A stretch of 64,000 bases of DNA from Limnomonas spitsbergensis (lineage: Eukaryota; Chlorophyta; Chlorophyceae; Chlamydomonadales). Location: contig JAYJMM010000123.1 in NCBI GenBank assembly GCA_037349105.1, positions 620,001 to 684,000 on the forward strand, written 5' to 3'. This document shows positions 12,701-25,289 of the stretch, in pieces; position 1 is the stretch's first letter; every line of letters starts with the position of its first letter. The notes beneath the pieces are model-generated. The model did not search any database, was not told where the DNA came from, and saw only the letters and a program-made list of their open reading frames with translations. The position numbers and the translations under genes were made by a program.

Positions 12701-13672
12701 GGGGGAGGAGGGCTGGGGCCGGGTGGCGGCCTGGGTGATGGTGAGGGAGGCATTGGAGGCGGGGGAGGGCTGGGTGGTCCAGCACAAATGGGGCAGCAGT
12801 TATGGTCTTGCGTGAAGACGGAGTACTTGTAGCTAAAGGCATTGGGGCTATTGAACAGGCGGTAGGTGTTGCATGGTGCCGCGGCGGTCATGCACAGCAC
12901 ACTGTCCTGAATGTTTGCCCTACCGAGCAAATTGATAGTGGTGAAACGGAACTTGCCGGTCGGAAAGTTAGAATCAAAGAGGTAGCCACTGAGGATTTGG
13001 TTGCCGTTCAGCGTTGCAGCCGTCATGGTTTTGTCGCAGGCGAAGTCTGTATGTATGGAGAGGGGTATGCAGAAGTGCAAGGTCAGAATTGAATAATTGT
13101 GTGCAGTCTACAGGCATGCAGCCAGCAGGATTTTGGGGCACTAGGCAGTTTGGCTTCATGGCAATTTTGCCAAGTTTGAAGTTGGGTGTGTACCCTGACA
13201 GCCCATAATGGGCATCCAAGAGGACTCATGTGTTGCTGTGTTGGGGCTGCTGACCCTGCAGCTTCATTTGAAAGCCAGGTAGTCTGCTCAGCACTTGCCT
13301 GACTCGAATTCGACCTTGCTCATGTCATCGACCATCCGCAAGCAGCAGGGTGACCCAATCGCGCAGCCCGTGTACTGAAATTTGAAGCAGAATTCCTGCT
13401 GAGTGGCGGAGACGTTCCTCTGGCTTACAGGTTCAAGCCGGTAAGGGGAAGCACCGCAGCGGTATTCATCACAGCGGCAGTAGGGAAAGGACGCAAGGTC
13501 TGCTGTGCCGAATCCCTGAGGGTCGAGGTAGTCTTGTGCATTCGCAGAGCCTTCAGACAAGCAAAGAAAGTCAGAGATGAACTGTGGAATGCAGTTTCAA
13601 GCTGTCCGACTGACCTGAAGAGAGGACCAGAAGAAGCGATATCAAGGGCGACAGCCAGTTCGAAACCCCCAT
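9782..13672 (-). CDS. Pherophorin-family extracellular matrix glycoprotein with four pherophorin domains and a polyproline rod
   Basis: Six exons: 13672-13615, 13550-13299, 13046-11792, 11480-11196, 11038-10904, 10399-9782; about 867 residues. Exon 1 is a signal peptide (MGVSNWLSPLISLLLVLSS, then ANA|QDYL as a plausible cleavage site), so the product is secreted. Domain 1 has Cys-rich motifs FPYCRC and GSPCCLRM. It is followed by about 165 residues of proline blocks interrupted every ~20 residues by SPP, NPPT or SPPM, the hydroxyproline rod typical of volvocine wall proteins. Three further pherophorin-like units follow (CECIGVFEPN.., CGCTDDKQISPYRL.., CQCDENVNHSPYSL..). The classic layout is one domain on each side of the rod, so three after it is unusual. 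Intron 2 uses a GC donor. The reading frame breaks once in a long G/C homopolymer inside the rod, so that join is inferred. Confidence 0.92.
12290..12780 (-). repeat. Polyproline-coding minisatellite (about 60-bp period)
   Basis: Nearly pure C-rich coding strand, G-rich on plus. It encodes runs of about 17 Pro broken by SPP, MPP, NPPT or HPP. The homopolymer of about 16 G at 12681-12696 (plus strand) is where the upstream and downstream pherophorin frames disagree. Confidence 0.9.
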
Positions 13673-16600
13673 GTCAAGACTTGGAGACTCGGTCAAGCCT
13701 GCATGATTTCAGCAAGCTGGATCAATGATTGTAATTTAAGAGTAGCTGAAATATAATGTTCTGCTGATGCGGCTTCTGTCAGACAAGTCGTCATCAGCCA
13801 TTGCGAAGACCTCCAGATAGATGTGAGAATGAGAAGGACAAAGAGAATCATATATCTGCATCGATCATACCGTAGCGAGCAGATTAGTGCGCCTTTGGAA
13901 AGGCGAGCTGAGGGCGATGGGTGCTCCCTAATTTGAATTTCCTCGAACAGACTTGCTAGCAGCCTTTGTGCGGCAACACAGCCCTGGGCACGGCTGACTG
14001 TTCAAACAGAAAAATCTTGGACGCTGACCGACAGGTCTTGACACCAATGGAAAGAAAACGGTCCACGGGGACAAATTTTCTTCAATACTAGGCGAGAAGC
14101 AACAGATCGACTATACGTTTAGGACTTGAAAGAGCGTATAAATTGCGGAATGTCTCGTGATCTGTCTCTACGCAGACTGCAGCGTTTACCCGAAAACCTG
14201 AAGCCCTGGTTTTGCGGTACAAACCAGTGTTCCAAATCTCTGTTGGTCATCCAACATTTGACAGCTCTTCGGAGTCGCAATTACTTTCACAGCCACCACC
14301 AAGTCTGTTGAAAGATGTTCCTTGTTATGGTTTGCAGCAACATCCAGAGTCTTTCCATCGCTTAAGCACCATTTGCGCAACCCCCTGCTCAGAGGAATTC
14401 TGAACTTCGCTGTCATTGCTCTCGAAGGCAAGGAAGCAAACACAGGTATTTGAGCATTCCCTGGTATCCCATCAGTATGCGTGGAGGCTCAAATTCATTC
14501 TAATTAAGTCAACAACGCCAATGCTCGTCCTACCCGAGGATCTAAATGCCATCCTGTTTCCTCCTTGGCTGACATTCAACGAGGAGTACCATCTAGAATC
14601 AGCCTTCATGAACAAATACCGGTATACCTCATGAGGTTGATCTTTGCTGATAGCCAAGCCCGCAGAAGTGCAAGTTAGGTTCAACACATTTGGCGGCGTG
14701 CATGGTATTATAGTTCAGCAGTTTTATGGCATGTGTCATTGCTTGTTAAGTTCAAGTTTAGGCTTGCCCGAAGCGGTAAGGCTCCTGGCGTGTGTGCGCT
14801 TGTGTGTGTTTAAAAGGGTAGGCAACATGTAGGGCTTGGATCAGCACGTCATGTTTCAAGAACTATAATACATGAGAGCCTGAAGTCCTGAACGCCTCAT
14901 CAATGGCGCAGCAAAGAACATTGATATTGCCCCAACACATGTCTCCTACGGCATGGACCACAGCCAACCTCTGGCAGGCCAGGTAAACAACCATGTTTTA
15001 CCGTCTGTGCGTCAACTTGGTAGTCCTCATGTGACCCCTTTTACACAGGTGAAATTTTTTCTGACTTGATTTCATTCACATGTTGGGGGTGCCAAGAGGC
15101 GCATGGGATCTGTGTCCACAGAATAGCATATGACGCACCACAATCATGAGCAATGATGGTGCCCTTGCGGCCCGTCGCGGTCGTGGTATCAGTACTTCAT
15201 GGCACAAATGTGCACACATGCGCTTGTTATATCGGCAGGCATGCAGCCCAACGCCGACCTCAAGTGGTGCAACTGATGCACTGACAAAAACTGAAATGTG
15301 GCAATTAATTCTCAAAAGCAGCTTTGCTATGCGTGGCGCATGAACATGGGGTGTCACGGTATGCCATTTACAACCCTATATTAACTTCTGGAAAGTGGTT
15401 TAAGTCCCATACAGCTCAGTGGCACCCAGGCCTTGAGGGGACTACGGTGGGAGGGAAACAGAAATATAAAATGTTGGCCATAGGCGTTATGACCCTGTTG
15501 AACTTGACCTTGTGGTGCTCTACAGCGAAGTCACGTTTGTGTGTGAAGACAGGGAACTGAACCCCCACATGCCTAATCTTTCTTGGATGGTACAAATCTG
15601 CAATTTATTGCTCAATGCTTCCAGATCATAAATGCCTAGTTTAGAGACAAGCTGTGGCAATTTTCAAGTATGCCATTCAGAACAATTGTGTAAGTTTTTT
15701 TGACTGTGCATAAGAACCAAATCCCCATGGGGTGCTACAAGGTGATTTAGACTGGGATATCCGACCAGGATGCTGCAGGCTGCTCTTGGCACTCAAGTGC
15801 GTAGTGCGATTGGCTGCCCCCACTTCACTAACCCAAACGCAACAAGTCAGGCTGACCAGTCTTAAAAAGCTTGTTCAAGGTGCATGAGCCTGGTGCCCAC
15901 ACAATGCATTGATATAAACAATTTTAGCCATCCAGGTATCAACGGCCTGTGCGCCAGCGCAATCACCAGCTCCATCTCCATGCATAGACAAGCCTGTAGG
16001 CTGTGGACAAGCATTTTCTGGCAGACTCCCCGCCTCCGTCTAAATATGGGGCTCTTGCTGGCTCTTTCACTCCCACGCGCCTTTTTCATGACCTATGACT
16101 GCTGCGCACGTATTTGTGTTTGGTTTGCCTTTTTGGGTTATTGAGTTTGGAATGTTCACACTGAAAATTATTGCATTTGAGAGTGTTGGCTCTCCAGGCA
16201 ACCTATCTTTTTTACCTCAGCCTTTTGCTCCTTCATCTATCGAAATGAAAAGTGACCCCAGTAATCTGAAGCAATCATAAAGCGATTCCTGATATTCTAC
16301 CTCAACGTGTCGCATGCTCGCTTTCAGGACAGTACCTGGTGCTTAATTCTGTTGAGCTGCCCCTTCCTTCCCTTTTGGCAACTGAGCATTGATCGCACGT
16401 ATTTGAGGATGAGAATGGGCACCTCAGAGTTAGGTTGCGCCCACGCGGCCGAGCTTTGAGCGGGCCCAGAGGTGTAACGTTACTGACCTCAGAGTTGGGT
16501 TTCCAAGGGATACCAGGGATGAACACTTGTGGTCGGGGATAGCAAGGGATCTAGGGGGAGGCCTTTGGTGGAGCCCACCTACACCTAACCCTCCTTCCTT

Positions 16601-17745
16601 TTACTTTCCTTTTGTCTTTATCCGGACAGTTGGTCGCCCATGCATGGACCATCATTAAGACTTTGCACACGTCTTAAGCTACGGTACTGTCTCTTTCACA
16701 GCTTATTGGTTTCTAAGAGACGTGTTTATAAAATGGTTTTGTCAGAAGGAATGGGCTTCTACCCTCATAAGTTTTTATTCTAATACATTTCAGCCACTTC
16801 TTCAATTCTGCATCATTCTGCCTCTCTGGATCTTCCTGTGACATGCGGACGATCTATATGTTCAGGACACTGGCATGAAGCCAGATGACCAGGGGGTATC
16901 AGATGCAGATGGGATTCTACCTCAGATCCACTCAATGGTATCATCATGTGACTGACACCACATTCTTTTTGTCGGAGGTAGGACCAGGGGGTATGGCCCT
17001 TTCTGCACTCAAGTTCACTGAGATGCAGGGCAATCGTTTTATTGGTTTGGCTCTTCGATTTGATACGGCTAGCCATATTGGGGGCACAGCACTCAGTTTG
17101 TATGATGCTGCTTCTGATTCCAGGGCATGTTGTTGAGCTCAACGCTTTCTGAAATGATATGTACGCACATTGAAGTTGTGGGCACACGGTATTTCTCATC
17201 ATTGCATGTGCCCGTCAAGATCTGCAAGAAGTCAAACAAGCCACCCTAGATCCCGGGCGCTCATATTTTCAACAACTGCATGTTTTTTCGCCTCTGGTTT
17301 TCGTGAACACTCTCATCATCAGCGTCATTCCTGAGCACCTGCCCTTTCTCCCCGCAATGCCACAGGTCCTCTCACCCAAAGGTCGCGCTGCGTACAGACG
17401 TCGCTAGTGCCCAAAAAACCTGGACATAGGAAATTGGCTGTTGTGTCCCATCCACCAACCTAGCCCCAAAACACCCAAGCTTTGAGTCCTCTCCGCTCTC
17501 AGCCTCTCTCCGCTCTTTAGCAAGATGAGGCTGCACAGCATTCAAACATCCTCTGCTGCATTCTTCTACCCAGCTTCTCATTCTCGTGACAGAACAGTGT
17601 ATATCCGGCAGGCAAAAGTGGAAAATTCCCTGTCATGTGACATCATCGTGATTGCCAGATCAAATGCTTCAGTGTCAAGCGAGCGGGGACGTCCCAGTGA
17701 ACACTGCCAAGGTGTCATTCTTACTTGCCATCCCACCGCTACTAG
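13673..17745. other. Long gene-poor intergenic stretch
   Basis: No supported exons on either strand. It contains the presumptive pherophorin promoter just above 13672 on the minus strand and one copy of a palindromic repeat family at about 16431-16480. ORFs here are short and of random-looking composition. Confidence 0.6.
16415..16505. mobile_element. Copy of dispersed palindromic MITE-like repeat
   Basis: Contains the core CCCACGCGGCCGAGC, then GGGCCCAGAGGTGTAACG, shared in either orientation with loci at 24362-24450, 24661-24760 and 40736-40800. It is flanked by near-identical 16-bp direct repeats (ACCTCAGAGTTAGGTT and ACCTCAGAGTTGGGTT). Confidence 0.55.
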
Positions 17746-17750
17746 TTACA
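17746..17750 (-). terminator. TGTAA polyadenylation signal of the BCCP gene
   Basis: TGTAA on the minus strand (TTACA on plus), about 290 nt downstream of the BCCP stop at 18038. Confidence 0.6.
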
Positions 17751-18037
17751 GTCATACTCTACCTCAACAAAAAACGGGCCAAACCGGGGGCACCCCCCCC
17801 TAGTGAAACTAGGACCATCCCGTACCCGTTGGCTCTCAGTCCCCTTAACCACACATACACACACACAAGCCCGTTAGCCTGTACAGCCCACGGCCCTCTT
17901 GATTCTGCGCTCCCTCTTCAGATGCTTTTCCTGGCGTTGCCTCTTCTGATGCTGTTTCTGGGTTAGCATCCTCACATACTTGAGGTATCCACGCCGCCAA
18001 GGGGCAAGAATGGATGGACCCCACGGCCAGCGCCCAT

Positions 18038-21000
18038 TTAGGGCCTGATGATCATCAGGGGCTAGGAGGGGGACACAACAGCGGGCAAGAGGGAGATGCT
18101 TCAGCCAGTCGGGCAAGAACAGCAGCAACACGGAACAGGGCATCGGGACAAGGGTAAGGGGGATGTGCTTCAATAGAAGAAACAGCGGGCAAGAGGGAGA
18201 TGCTTCAGCCAGTGGGGCAGCAACAGCAGCAATACAGAACAGGGCATCGGGACGAGGGTAGGGGGGATGTGCTTCAATAGAAGGAACAGCGGGCAAGGGG
18301 CGCGGGACAGAGGGTAAGGGGGAAACGTTTCAGCAAATAGGGAGCAACAGCAGAAAACACGGGAACGGAAGTGGAAGAAAACGAGGCACAGGACAAGGGT
18401 GGCGAAGGATGCACAGATCTAGGCAGGCAGGGAGCGAGCTGCTCGCATGGCGCACATGCTATCTCTGGACATGAGTGCCAGGTCCCATGCTCCTTGTGGC
18501 GCTATATGGACTGTACAATTTGAATCTTGAAGTGGCAAAGTATCATACTTGAACCCACTGGGCCAGTGTATGACATAAGGATCAGCGATACGTATGTTCC
18601 GTGTACTGCTCCCTGTGCCAGATGTGTGGATCTTATGACGTGAAGGGCTTCTGCTCAGAGTTCTGCATCAATGGTTGCACATGGACAGCCCACTGCCAGC
18701 CTGACCGTGGGCAGACCGCTTGACGTGTTTTGAGTTATGCCGTTCACCCTAAGAGGCGCGCACCTGGCCAGGGGAGACGGACTTGCCATTCTCCACCATG
18801 ATCTTGACCACCTCTCCGCCGACCTCAGCCTGCACATTGCAGAAAGGGGGTAATGGGAACGTATTTCATGGCCGGGGGGATGGGGGCCTTATGTGAACCG
18901 AGGGCAAGGGAAGCCGTTTCGAGCCCTGCGTTTCCATATTAACCCAGAGCGGACCTACGACGCTCATTCGTTACGTCAGAGTGGGCATGGTCTACTGTCT
19001 GGCCATCCAACATGCTGTTGGGGCAGGCCCTGATGGGGCCGGGTTAGTAACTAGGGGTGAAGCGGGCTCCTGCACAGCTATCAAGACCATGGATAGCCTT
19101 ACCTACGCCAGATCCCGGCCTGCTAGTGTCAGGTGCAGGCACAGTATGGATTGCAGCGTAGGCTTTCATTTACGAGATCGGGTTTCTTATACTCTTGGGG
19201 AGACTTCCATTCAGGCACAGTCCGCAGATTGGCGGAAGCGAAACAGGCTTCGTAGTCCCACCTTGGGTGTGTGCACCAGCCTTCGTTTTTCGTATTTATG
19301 GTACAGAATAATCCACAAAATACTTGAGCAAGTCAAGCATGGATGATAACTGGAAGGAGTCAAGCTTGGCCAACATGGCAAACACTACACGCTAGTTAAA
19401 GTTTGCGTGGACCAGCAAAGTGGAAGCCAGCTTTGCCCAGCACCACGCGTCCGGGTTAACTTGGTTTGGCTGACAAAAGAAGTGGCCATTCTGGCCATTG
19501 GCAAAGGCGGTTGCTGATTGAGACCAATCTAGGACCGGCCTACGACTGGTGCCCAAGGCAGTTTGGCTGGCCACAACTGGGGTCTATGGCCATAGGCCAG
19601 ATTGTAGCTGGAATGTAGCTGGGTCACGAAAAAGAAACACCGGCATGAATGCATGGACCTGAAATGTGCGGACCAAGGCTTGCATGCCTTCCCATGCTGT
19701 AGCACCCCTTGACATGCCAACCCTTCATTATTCCCTTCCTGCCTCCAGCTTCACACCTGGATGTCATGCTGCATTCCCGCATTTAACATGCATTTGAAGG
19801 TGCAAAACACCCCATTCCATTCCATGGGTAAAAGAAGACCCACCTCGATTTCGTTCATGAGCTTCATGGCTTCAATGATTCCCACTGTCTGCCCCTTCTT
19901 CACTTTATCGCCCAGCTTGACAAACGATGGCTCGCCAGGTGCAGCAGAGGAGTAGAACGTCCCGGACATAGGCGAGCCAATCTCAATACCGTCAGTCGGT
20001 CCGGCGGCGGCGGCGGCGGGCGCAGCCATGGAAGGCGCGGCTACACAGCAGCGCGGGATGAGGCAGACACCCTTCAGTCCATACAGCAGTGCTGGGGTGA
20101 ACCCAACACTTTTGTAAGGTCTGGATCACAGCAGGGCTTAGCAGGTGGAGACTGGAGACAGAGCAAGCAAGGACTGTGGCCCATATGCTTCAGCCGTAAC
20201 CCGACAGCCCGTACCTCCCAAGAGAGCCGTAAACAATCTTACATAACTAATACCAGCCACAGCCAGCCGAAGCAGAATTTGTATCGTCACTGTGGAGTAG
20301 CATGGCCAGTAGACCCGCAGAGAGCGGGTGGGCAGGGCAACTGTTCAACCAACGCCCCTTGCTTCTTCTCGTGATGAACTACTACTGTGATCACGACAGC
20401 CTCCCTCACAAGATATTAACAGTGAAGGGCATAAATGCAGATTATACACCGAGTTCTGCCCATGGCTCAGGAGACCTAATCATGTGTATTTGTCCTGCCA
20501 GTTTTAGTGGTACGGCCAATCTCACAGAGACTCCATTTCAAATGGCCATGGCTGTCTCTCTGTCTACCATCCCCATGTAACATGCAAGAAAAGGAGATGC
20601 CAGACTGCCAAAGGGAACTCCAGCAAGGAGAGGCAACCTTCAGCTTCAGCCAGGCCCCGTACACCGGGCAGGAGGTGCAAATTCTTCGGAGGTGCAGACT
20701 TGAGAGAATATAGTGTGATGAAGTCAACCATGCAAGCCAACCCTATCCGCCAGTGGTCATTGGAAGTACCTGATACGGCTGTTGAAGAATGCAGGCTCAG
20801 GTACAGGAAGTACTGCTGAGCGCCAGGCTTAACTTCCAGGGCCGAACTTTGACCCTCCCTCTTTTGGCAAAACCCTAAACTCTCCCTCTGAGCTTCACCC
20901 TTATCTGACAGCCAAACAGCTATTTGAAGGGCTCTCACCGGCAGGGGCAGGGGCGGACGCTTGTGCTGCCGGTGCTGTTTGCTGTTGTGGTGCGAATTGC

Positions 21001-22681
21001 TGGGGCGCGTACCCTTGCTGGGGAGCCTGCATCATCTGCAGAGGGAGCGCCACATGCTCAGCCTTCTCTAGTTGGGGGAGGGAATGCTGAGGCTGGGGCG
21101 GATTTAAGTGGGGCGGCCACTGTTGGCTTCTGATGCTGCGCCATATCAGGTGTCTGCAGGACAGGCTGACGAGGAGGGCTGAATGAGGGACTGTAAGCCC
21201 ACCAGTGGCGTGCAACACTACTTGGCTAATGGCAGTACGGCTAGCTCTTGGCTAATACGTAAGGGGCACACCTTACATGACCGCCGGTAGAGCAATCATC
21301 AATGACCCACATGCCCGCCTGAAGGTGATCTGTGCATGCATGTACGCCCGTGGGCAGTATCCCCGGCGTTACAAGTGAGATATCGTACCGGATCCAGTTT
21401 CCTTCAACCCACTGAGGCTTCAAGGGCCAGCTACTCGGAATGCGATATGCCCACGCGCATGATTAGTCACAAGACCCACTCCCGAAGGGTAAAGCTGGAA
21501 GGGCCCATCGGTTGGCATGGCGCTCGTTGTGTGCCCGCACAGAGCCAGTTTGAGCCAGCCATAGAGCTTGTTCAATGGCAATGAATCGGTTTTTAAAAAC
21601 AGCACAGTTGAAACCACGGGGTGGGATGCAGGGCAGGAGCACAGCGGAGTGGAGGGTGATGCAGTCGTACACAGGAATCTGTCAGAGCTGTATCCAGTGC
21701 TGCATCCTTACCTCCATGCAGGTTTAGGGGCAGAATGAAGGATGCCTGTCTCATTCTCAAAGAAGTGCATGCTCCAAACCTCATTCCATTGCCCCAGCCC
21801 AAACGAAAGTTCAGTCCCGCTGTTAAGGTGGCAGGGTCAGGCCAGGCTTTTAAATCGCCCCCCACATGTTCTATCTGGCAAACCGTTAAGGCGGTAAACA
21901 GGATGCCATAGCAATCGAAGAACGCAGCTGAGCTCGCAAACGTTAGTGACAGGGAGGCGTCACCGGGCGACCCGGGTTCGCACCTGGTACACGGGCTCGG
22001 GCACTTTCAACGCTTCTTGCTTTCGGACCTCCAAATTGAAGCGCTTGCTCTTGAGCGACAGCTCGACTATGTCCGTTTCGTTGACGAGCCTGTGGAACAA
22101 TGGGGCGTGGTGAGGGGCAGGGGGAATCTGATGGCAAACACACATGGGGACAGACGACTTGGACCGTGGGGAGACAGATCTCAACGCACCCCCCCTCACC
22201 CGCCACAAGCCAGAACTGCACTACCAATTCAAATCAAGCAGCATCGCTGTATTTTTTGTTGCTAACACAGAGGCTGAGGGCTCTGTGAACATCACCATCA
22301 CCAACGCTTGCAGTCTTGCTTGTTGGACTGACCCATCGGCCCTCACTTAACCCAGATAAGATAAGCGGCCACCTGCCCTTCTGCTCCTCCCGCCCACAAT
22401 AAGCTGGCCGCGACGCACCTGATGATATCCGATAGCTCATCGAAATCAACATCCGAAGCGGGGACCCCATTGTCTGTGGAGGCGCGCAGCGGCTGACGCT
22501 GCTGCTTGAGCTGTATGCACGCGGCAGAGCAGTGTCCCCCGTGTCAGGGCGGGCAGGGCCAAAAGATGCAGCCGCGTCATGCCATGCATCAGGTTACCTG
22601 CAGCGGAGCCCGCTTGACCGAGGCAGATCGGCTGTTTGATCCGATCCTGCAGCTAGGTGCCTTCAACATTCGGAGCTGCAT
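18038..22681 (-). CDS. BCCP: Plastid acetyl-CoA carboxylase biotin carboxyl carrier protein
   Basis: Complete seven-exon gene, 221 residues, all phases consistent: 22681-22598, 22510-22419, 22089-21984, 21035-20939, 20040-19844, 18829-18764, 18061-18038. The N-terminus ([19 protein letters not shown]..) is rich in Ser/Arg without acids, as expected of a chloroplast transit peptide. Residues about 46-95 contain the plant-like segment [21 protein letters not shown] Gln/Pro/Ala linker follows ([14 protein letters not shown]). The biotinyl domain runs from about residue 143 to 219, with the biotinylation motif EAMKLMNE (biotin on Lys186). The tail is [22 protein letters not shown], then PLMIIRP from a 24-nt last exon. 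It carries biotin between biotin carboxylase and carboxyltransferase in the heteromeric plastid ACCase, the first committed step of fatty-acid synthesis. TGTAA lies about 290 nt downstream. Confidence 0.96.
18081..18340 (-). repeat. 104-bp tandem duplication in BCCP intron 6
   Basis: Two full copies start at 18081 and 18185 (GCGGGCAAGAGGGAGATGC..) and a degenerate third starts at 18289, giving a 104-bp period. The array lies just upstream, in transcript sense, of the last BCCP exon, ending about 20 bp from its acceptor. Confidence 0.85.
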
Positions 22682-24340
22682 CGCGACTGAGGAGAACGCA
22701 CACACGACAGAGATACGGAGATCGGGTTCTTCCCCACAGATTGCTCTATTAAGAAACGCTGGGGGGATCGGCGTAGATGGTCTGCCTCTCTCGTTGCTCA
22801 TGAACGCTGCTTCGGCCCCGAACCACGTCACCTCCGGAGCCACGGCCGTTCGTATGACTGTACAGCGGCGCTGACGAGGCAAAACGCCCCCACAATGATG
22901 CTATGTGACTTGATTGAGGCCTTGCCGATCATCTAGCCTCGATCCATCGATTTAATCGAAAGAAAAGACTATTGTTCAAACGCACCTGTCACGTGACGGG
23001 TTATAATTGCCAGTGCCAGGAGGAGGATCTCGTCCCTACTTGTCCCCACTCGTCCCTACTTGTCCCCAGCATGCCAAGCATTGTACTGTTTTGAGAAACC
23101 GTGTAAGGATGGGAAAATCAGGATCGTCCTCTTGCCTGCCATACACCAAATATCTGCCCTAAGCTATCATGGCCCCTGAGACATGGCCCCACTTTCCATG
23201 TGAATGATGACATGTGACCAGAGACTCTGCATGTGACCCATGCTGCAAGATTCTGGTAGTCTCATGCAGGCCCTGGGCATAGATTCACGCGTAAAAATTA
23301 GCAGAGGTAGCATGCTGTGGACTGTAATGGCCATTGGGGGCAGCTCCCCTCCTATCCTTATGGTGTACTGGTACTCCAATGTGGCTGGGCAACAAAGCTC
23401 ACCCATCGGAACTTCTGGATGCAAAGGCCTCCAGGATTCGACGCTGGAAAGTCTTTACAAGCAGAAGGAGGGTTGGGCTTTTCAATTCCATGGGGGCACG
23501 CTTCATGCATTCGTTTTCTGACACGACATTTCATTGGTTCTCTACCTGACGCTGGTAGAGAAGGAGCAGGGCATATCGCGGCTACGCGGTACGATGCGAT
23601 GGTTGTCATGCTGCGCAATATCTACATGGACTTGTTTGTTTTGACTAACGAGCTGTCTCACTATAATAGTACACTGACCTCTTAGGTCAGGGCTAAGGAG
23701 GGGCACCTAGGGTATAGGCACCAGGGTGTTGGAAGAATTAGGCACCCCAGTCCTGACCCTTACGTATACGCCATATTGCGCCCTGTCACAATGTGAACTG
23801 TTAGCACCTGGAATCTGAAATCAGTGATGAGGCAGTTTTCAGGTGTTAGGGCTGTGGCGTATGCTGGATGCCCTTCATGAGTACACGGCGGATTAACAGC
23901 TTAAAGACAGTGTCAGCAACACAGAGATATTCGAGTTTGGTAGCCGCTTGGCAGCGTAGGACTGGCAACCAACCCATGCCTGCGCTTTCGGCCTCGAAAG
24001 GGCTGTGCTGATGCGTGTCCAGGAATTCAAATTCTTCATCATTCATCATGAAAACGTTGCATGAGGAAGGCCATGCAGGGAGGAGAGGCGCCTCTGTCTG
24101 CCACGCTGCAAGCGTTCGCCGCACGGCTGCCAAGAGCCATCTAAAACTTCTCGCCATGGGCGGATTGCATCCGGCGCCTGCTAGGGGGTCATAAAGGAAT
24201 TGCCAAACCAGCCGTTGCAGCAAGACTGGTCGAAGCACGCGCTCCCTTCTACTATACAGCAAGGGCACCGGGCTGCGGGGCGTCCACTAGCTGCAGCACC
24301 TCTGGGACGGGGTGCGGCTTCAGATCAGAGACTGCTTGAC

Positions 24341-24450
24341 ACAGTTTGGGGACTGCTGCAGCCAGAGGTGTAGCGTCATTGAAAGTTTGGGGACAGCTGC
24401 TCCCCTCTGCAACTCCTCCACAGGTCAATGACGTTACACCTCTGGGCCCT
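24341..24450. mobile_element. Inverted-repeat (MITE-like) element, type CCAGAGGTGTARCGTCATTGA
   Basis: Left arm CCAGAGGTGTAGCGTCATTGA (24361-24381) is mirrored at 24423-24444 by TCAATGACGTTACACCTCTGGG, with a spacer of about 40 bp. The same end sequence occurs at 16468 and 40736. Confidence 0.6.
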
Positions 24451-24660
24451 GCCAGACTTACACCAGCTGTACCAGGGCAGGCAGGGGTAGGAGGCCTTGG
24501 CTTTTGTGGAACATGTGATCGAACTTGTTTGAGGACTAGTATCTTGAGGGGCTGGGAATTCGGTCTCCCTGCCAGTTTTTTGTTATTTGGAGGGTGGAGA
24601 CTCTTGACCTCTTTTCTCTCGTGCCTTCTCTCCTAAGTTCCTAGCAGACATATTGTTTTC

Positions 24661-24760
24661 AGTTGTGGCCGAGCTTAATTTTAGCAGGGACCAGAGGTGT
24701 TATGTAATAACCCCTGGGCCATGCTTAAATGGCTTGACCGCGTGGGTAATCACAAGATAC
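24661..24760. mobile_element. Palindromic MITE-like repeat (hairpin)
   Basis: Left arm GTGGCCGAGCTTAATTTTAG..CCAGAGGTGTTATG is the imperfect reverse complement of the right arm ATAACCCCTGGGCCATGCTTAAA..GACCGCGTGGG. This is the full palindromic form of the family seen singly at 16431 and 40743. Confidence 0.65.
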
Positions 24761-24821
24761 AGATGTTGAGTCATCTGCAGTGTGGGATCTGGAGATTTCT
24801 AGAAGCCCCATATCAGGAGCA

Positions 24822-24826
24822 TTACA
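24822..24826 (-). terminator. Candidate TGTAA polyadenylation signal of the coiled-coil gene
   Basis: TTACA on plus, about 630 nt downstream of the stop at 25457. Confidence 0.4.
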
Positions 24827-25289
24827 GTTGCTTCAGCTCTGCTCAGATAAGAGACTGCCGGTATCAGCGAATGAAACAATGCCGGCTTCTTTTCTACATG
24901 CAATTGAATATGTCCACGTCACGTAATTAACAATTCAAGCCAGGGTTGCCCCTAAGTCAAGCGGAGCACTGCCCCATCTAAATTTAAAGCTCCGCACCTA
25001 AGCACCAGGCCATGTCTTGCGGACCTAGGCAGACCAGCCCTGGACCTCTACCCCATATCTGCAGCCTATGTACACACAGCACGGCATGTGTATGCAGGAG
25101 TTACGAGCTTTCATGATGCTAATGCTGCGCCACTACAAGAACTTCTACACACGTTATTATTGCAAGGACACACAGGCTATCTAGGGCCGAGCAGAAAATA
25201 ACATGAGATAGCTAATGTTAAGGACTGCTCCTATTTGTGTTCTGGAATGACAGCATGCCCCCATTGATTAATGTGTTGCCGCAACCATC

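Larger units (their letters stand above)
22682..24820. other. Intergenic region upstream of BCCP
   Basis: The BCCP 5' UTR and promoter should lie just above 22681. At 23026-23067 there is a short direct repeat of CGTCCCTACTTGTCCCC. No convincing exon was seen; a 140-codon minus ORF at 23846-24268 has no recognisable features. Confidence 0.5.

Noticed and set aside
12165..12815. Glycine-rich plus-strand ORF
   Set aside because: Antisense shadow of the pherophorin polyproline rod.
18633..18650. Alternative BCCP last exon KPFTS-stop
   Set aside because: Poor acceptor and no match to the family C-terminus; the exon at 18061-18038 gives PLMIIRP with a good acceptor and is much better.
18981..19346. 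121-codon plus ORF
   Set aside because: Lies inside BCCP intron 5 on the other strand, with no features.
23846..24268. 140-codon minus ORF
   Set aside because: No recognisable motif, no splice or TGTAA context, composition like random sequence.
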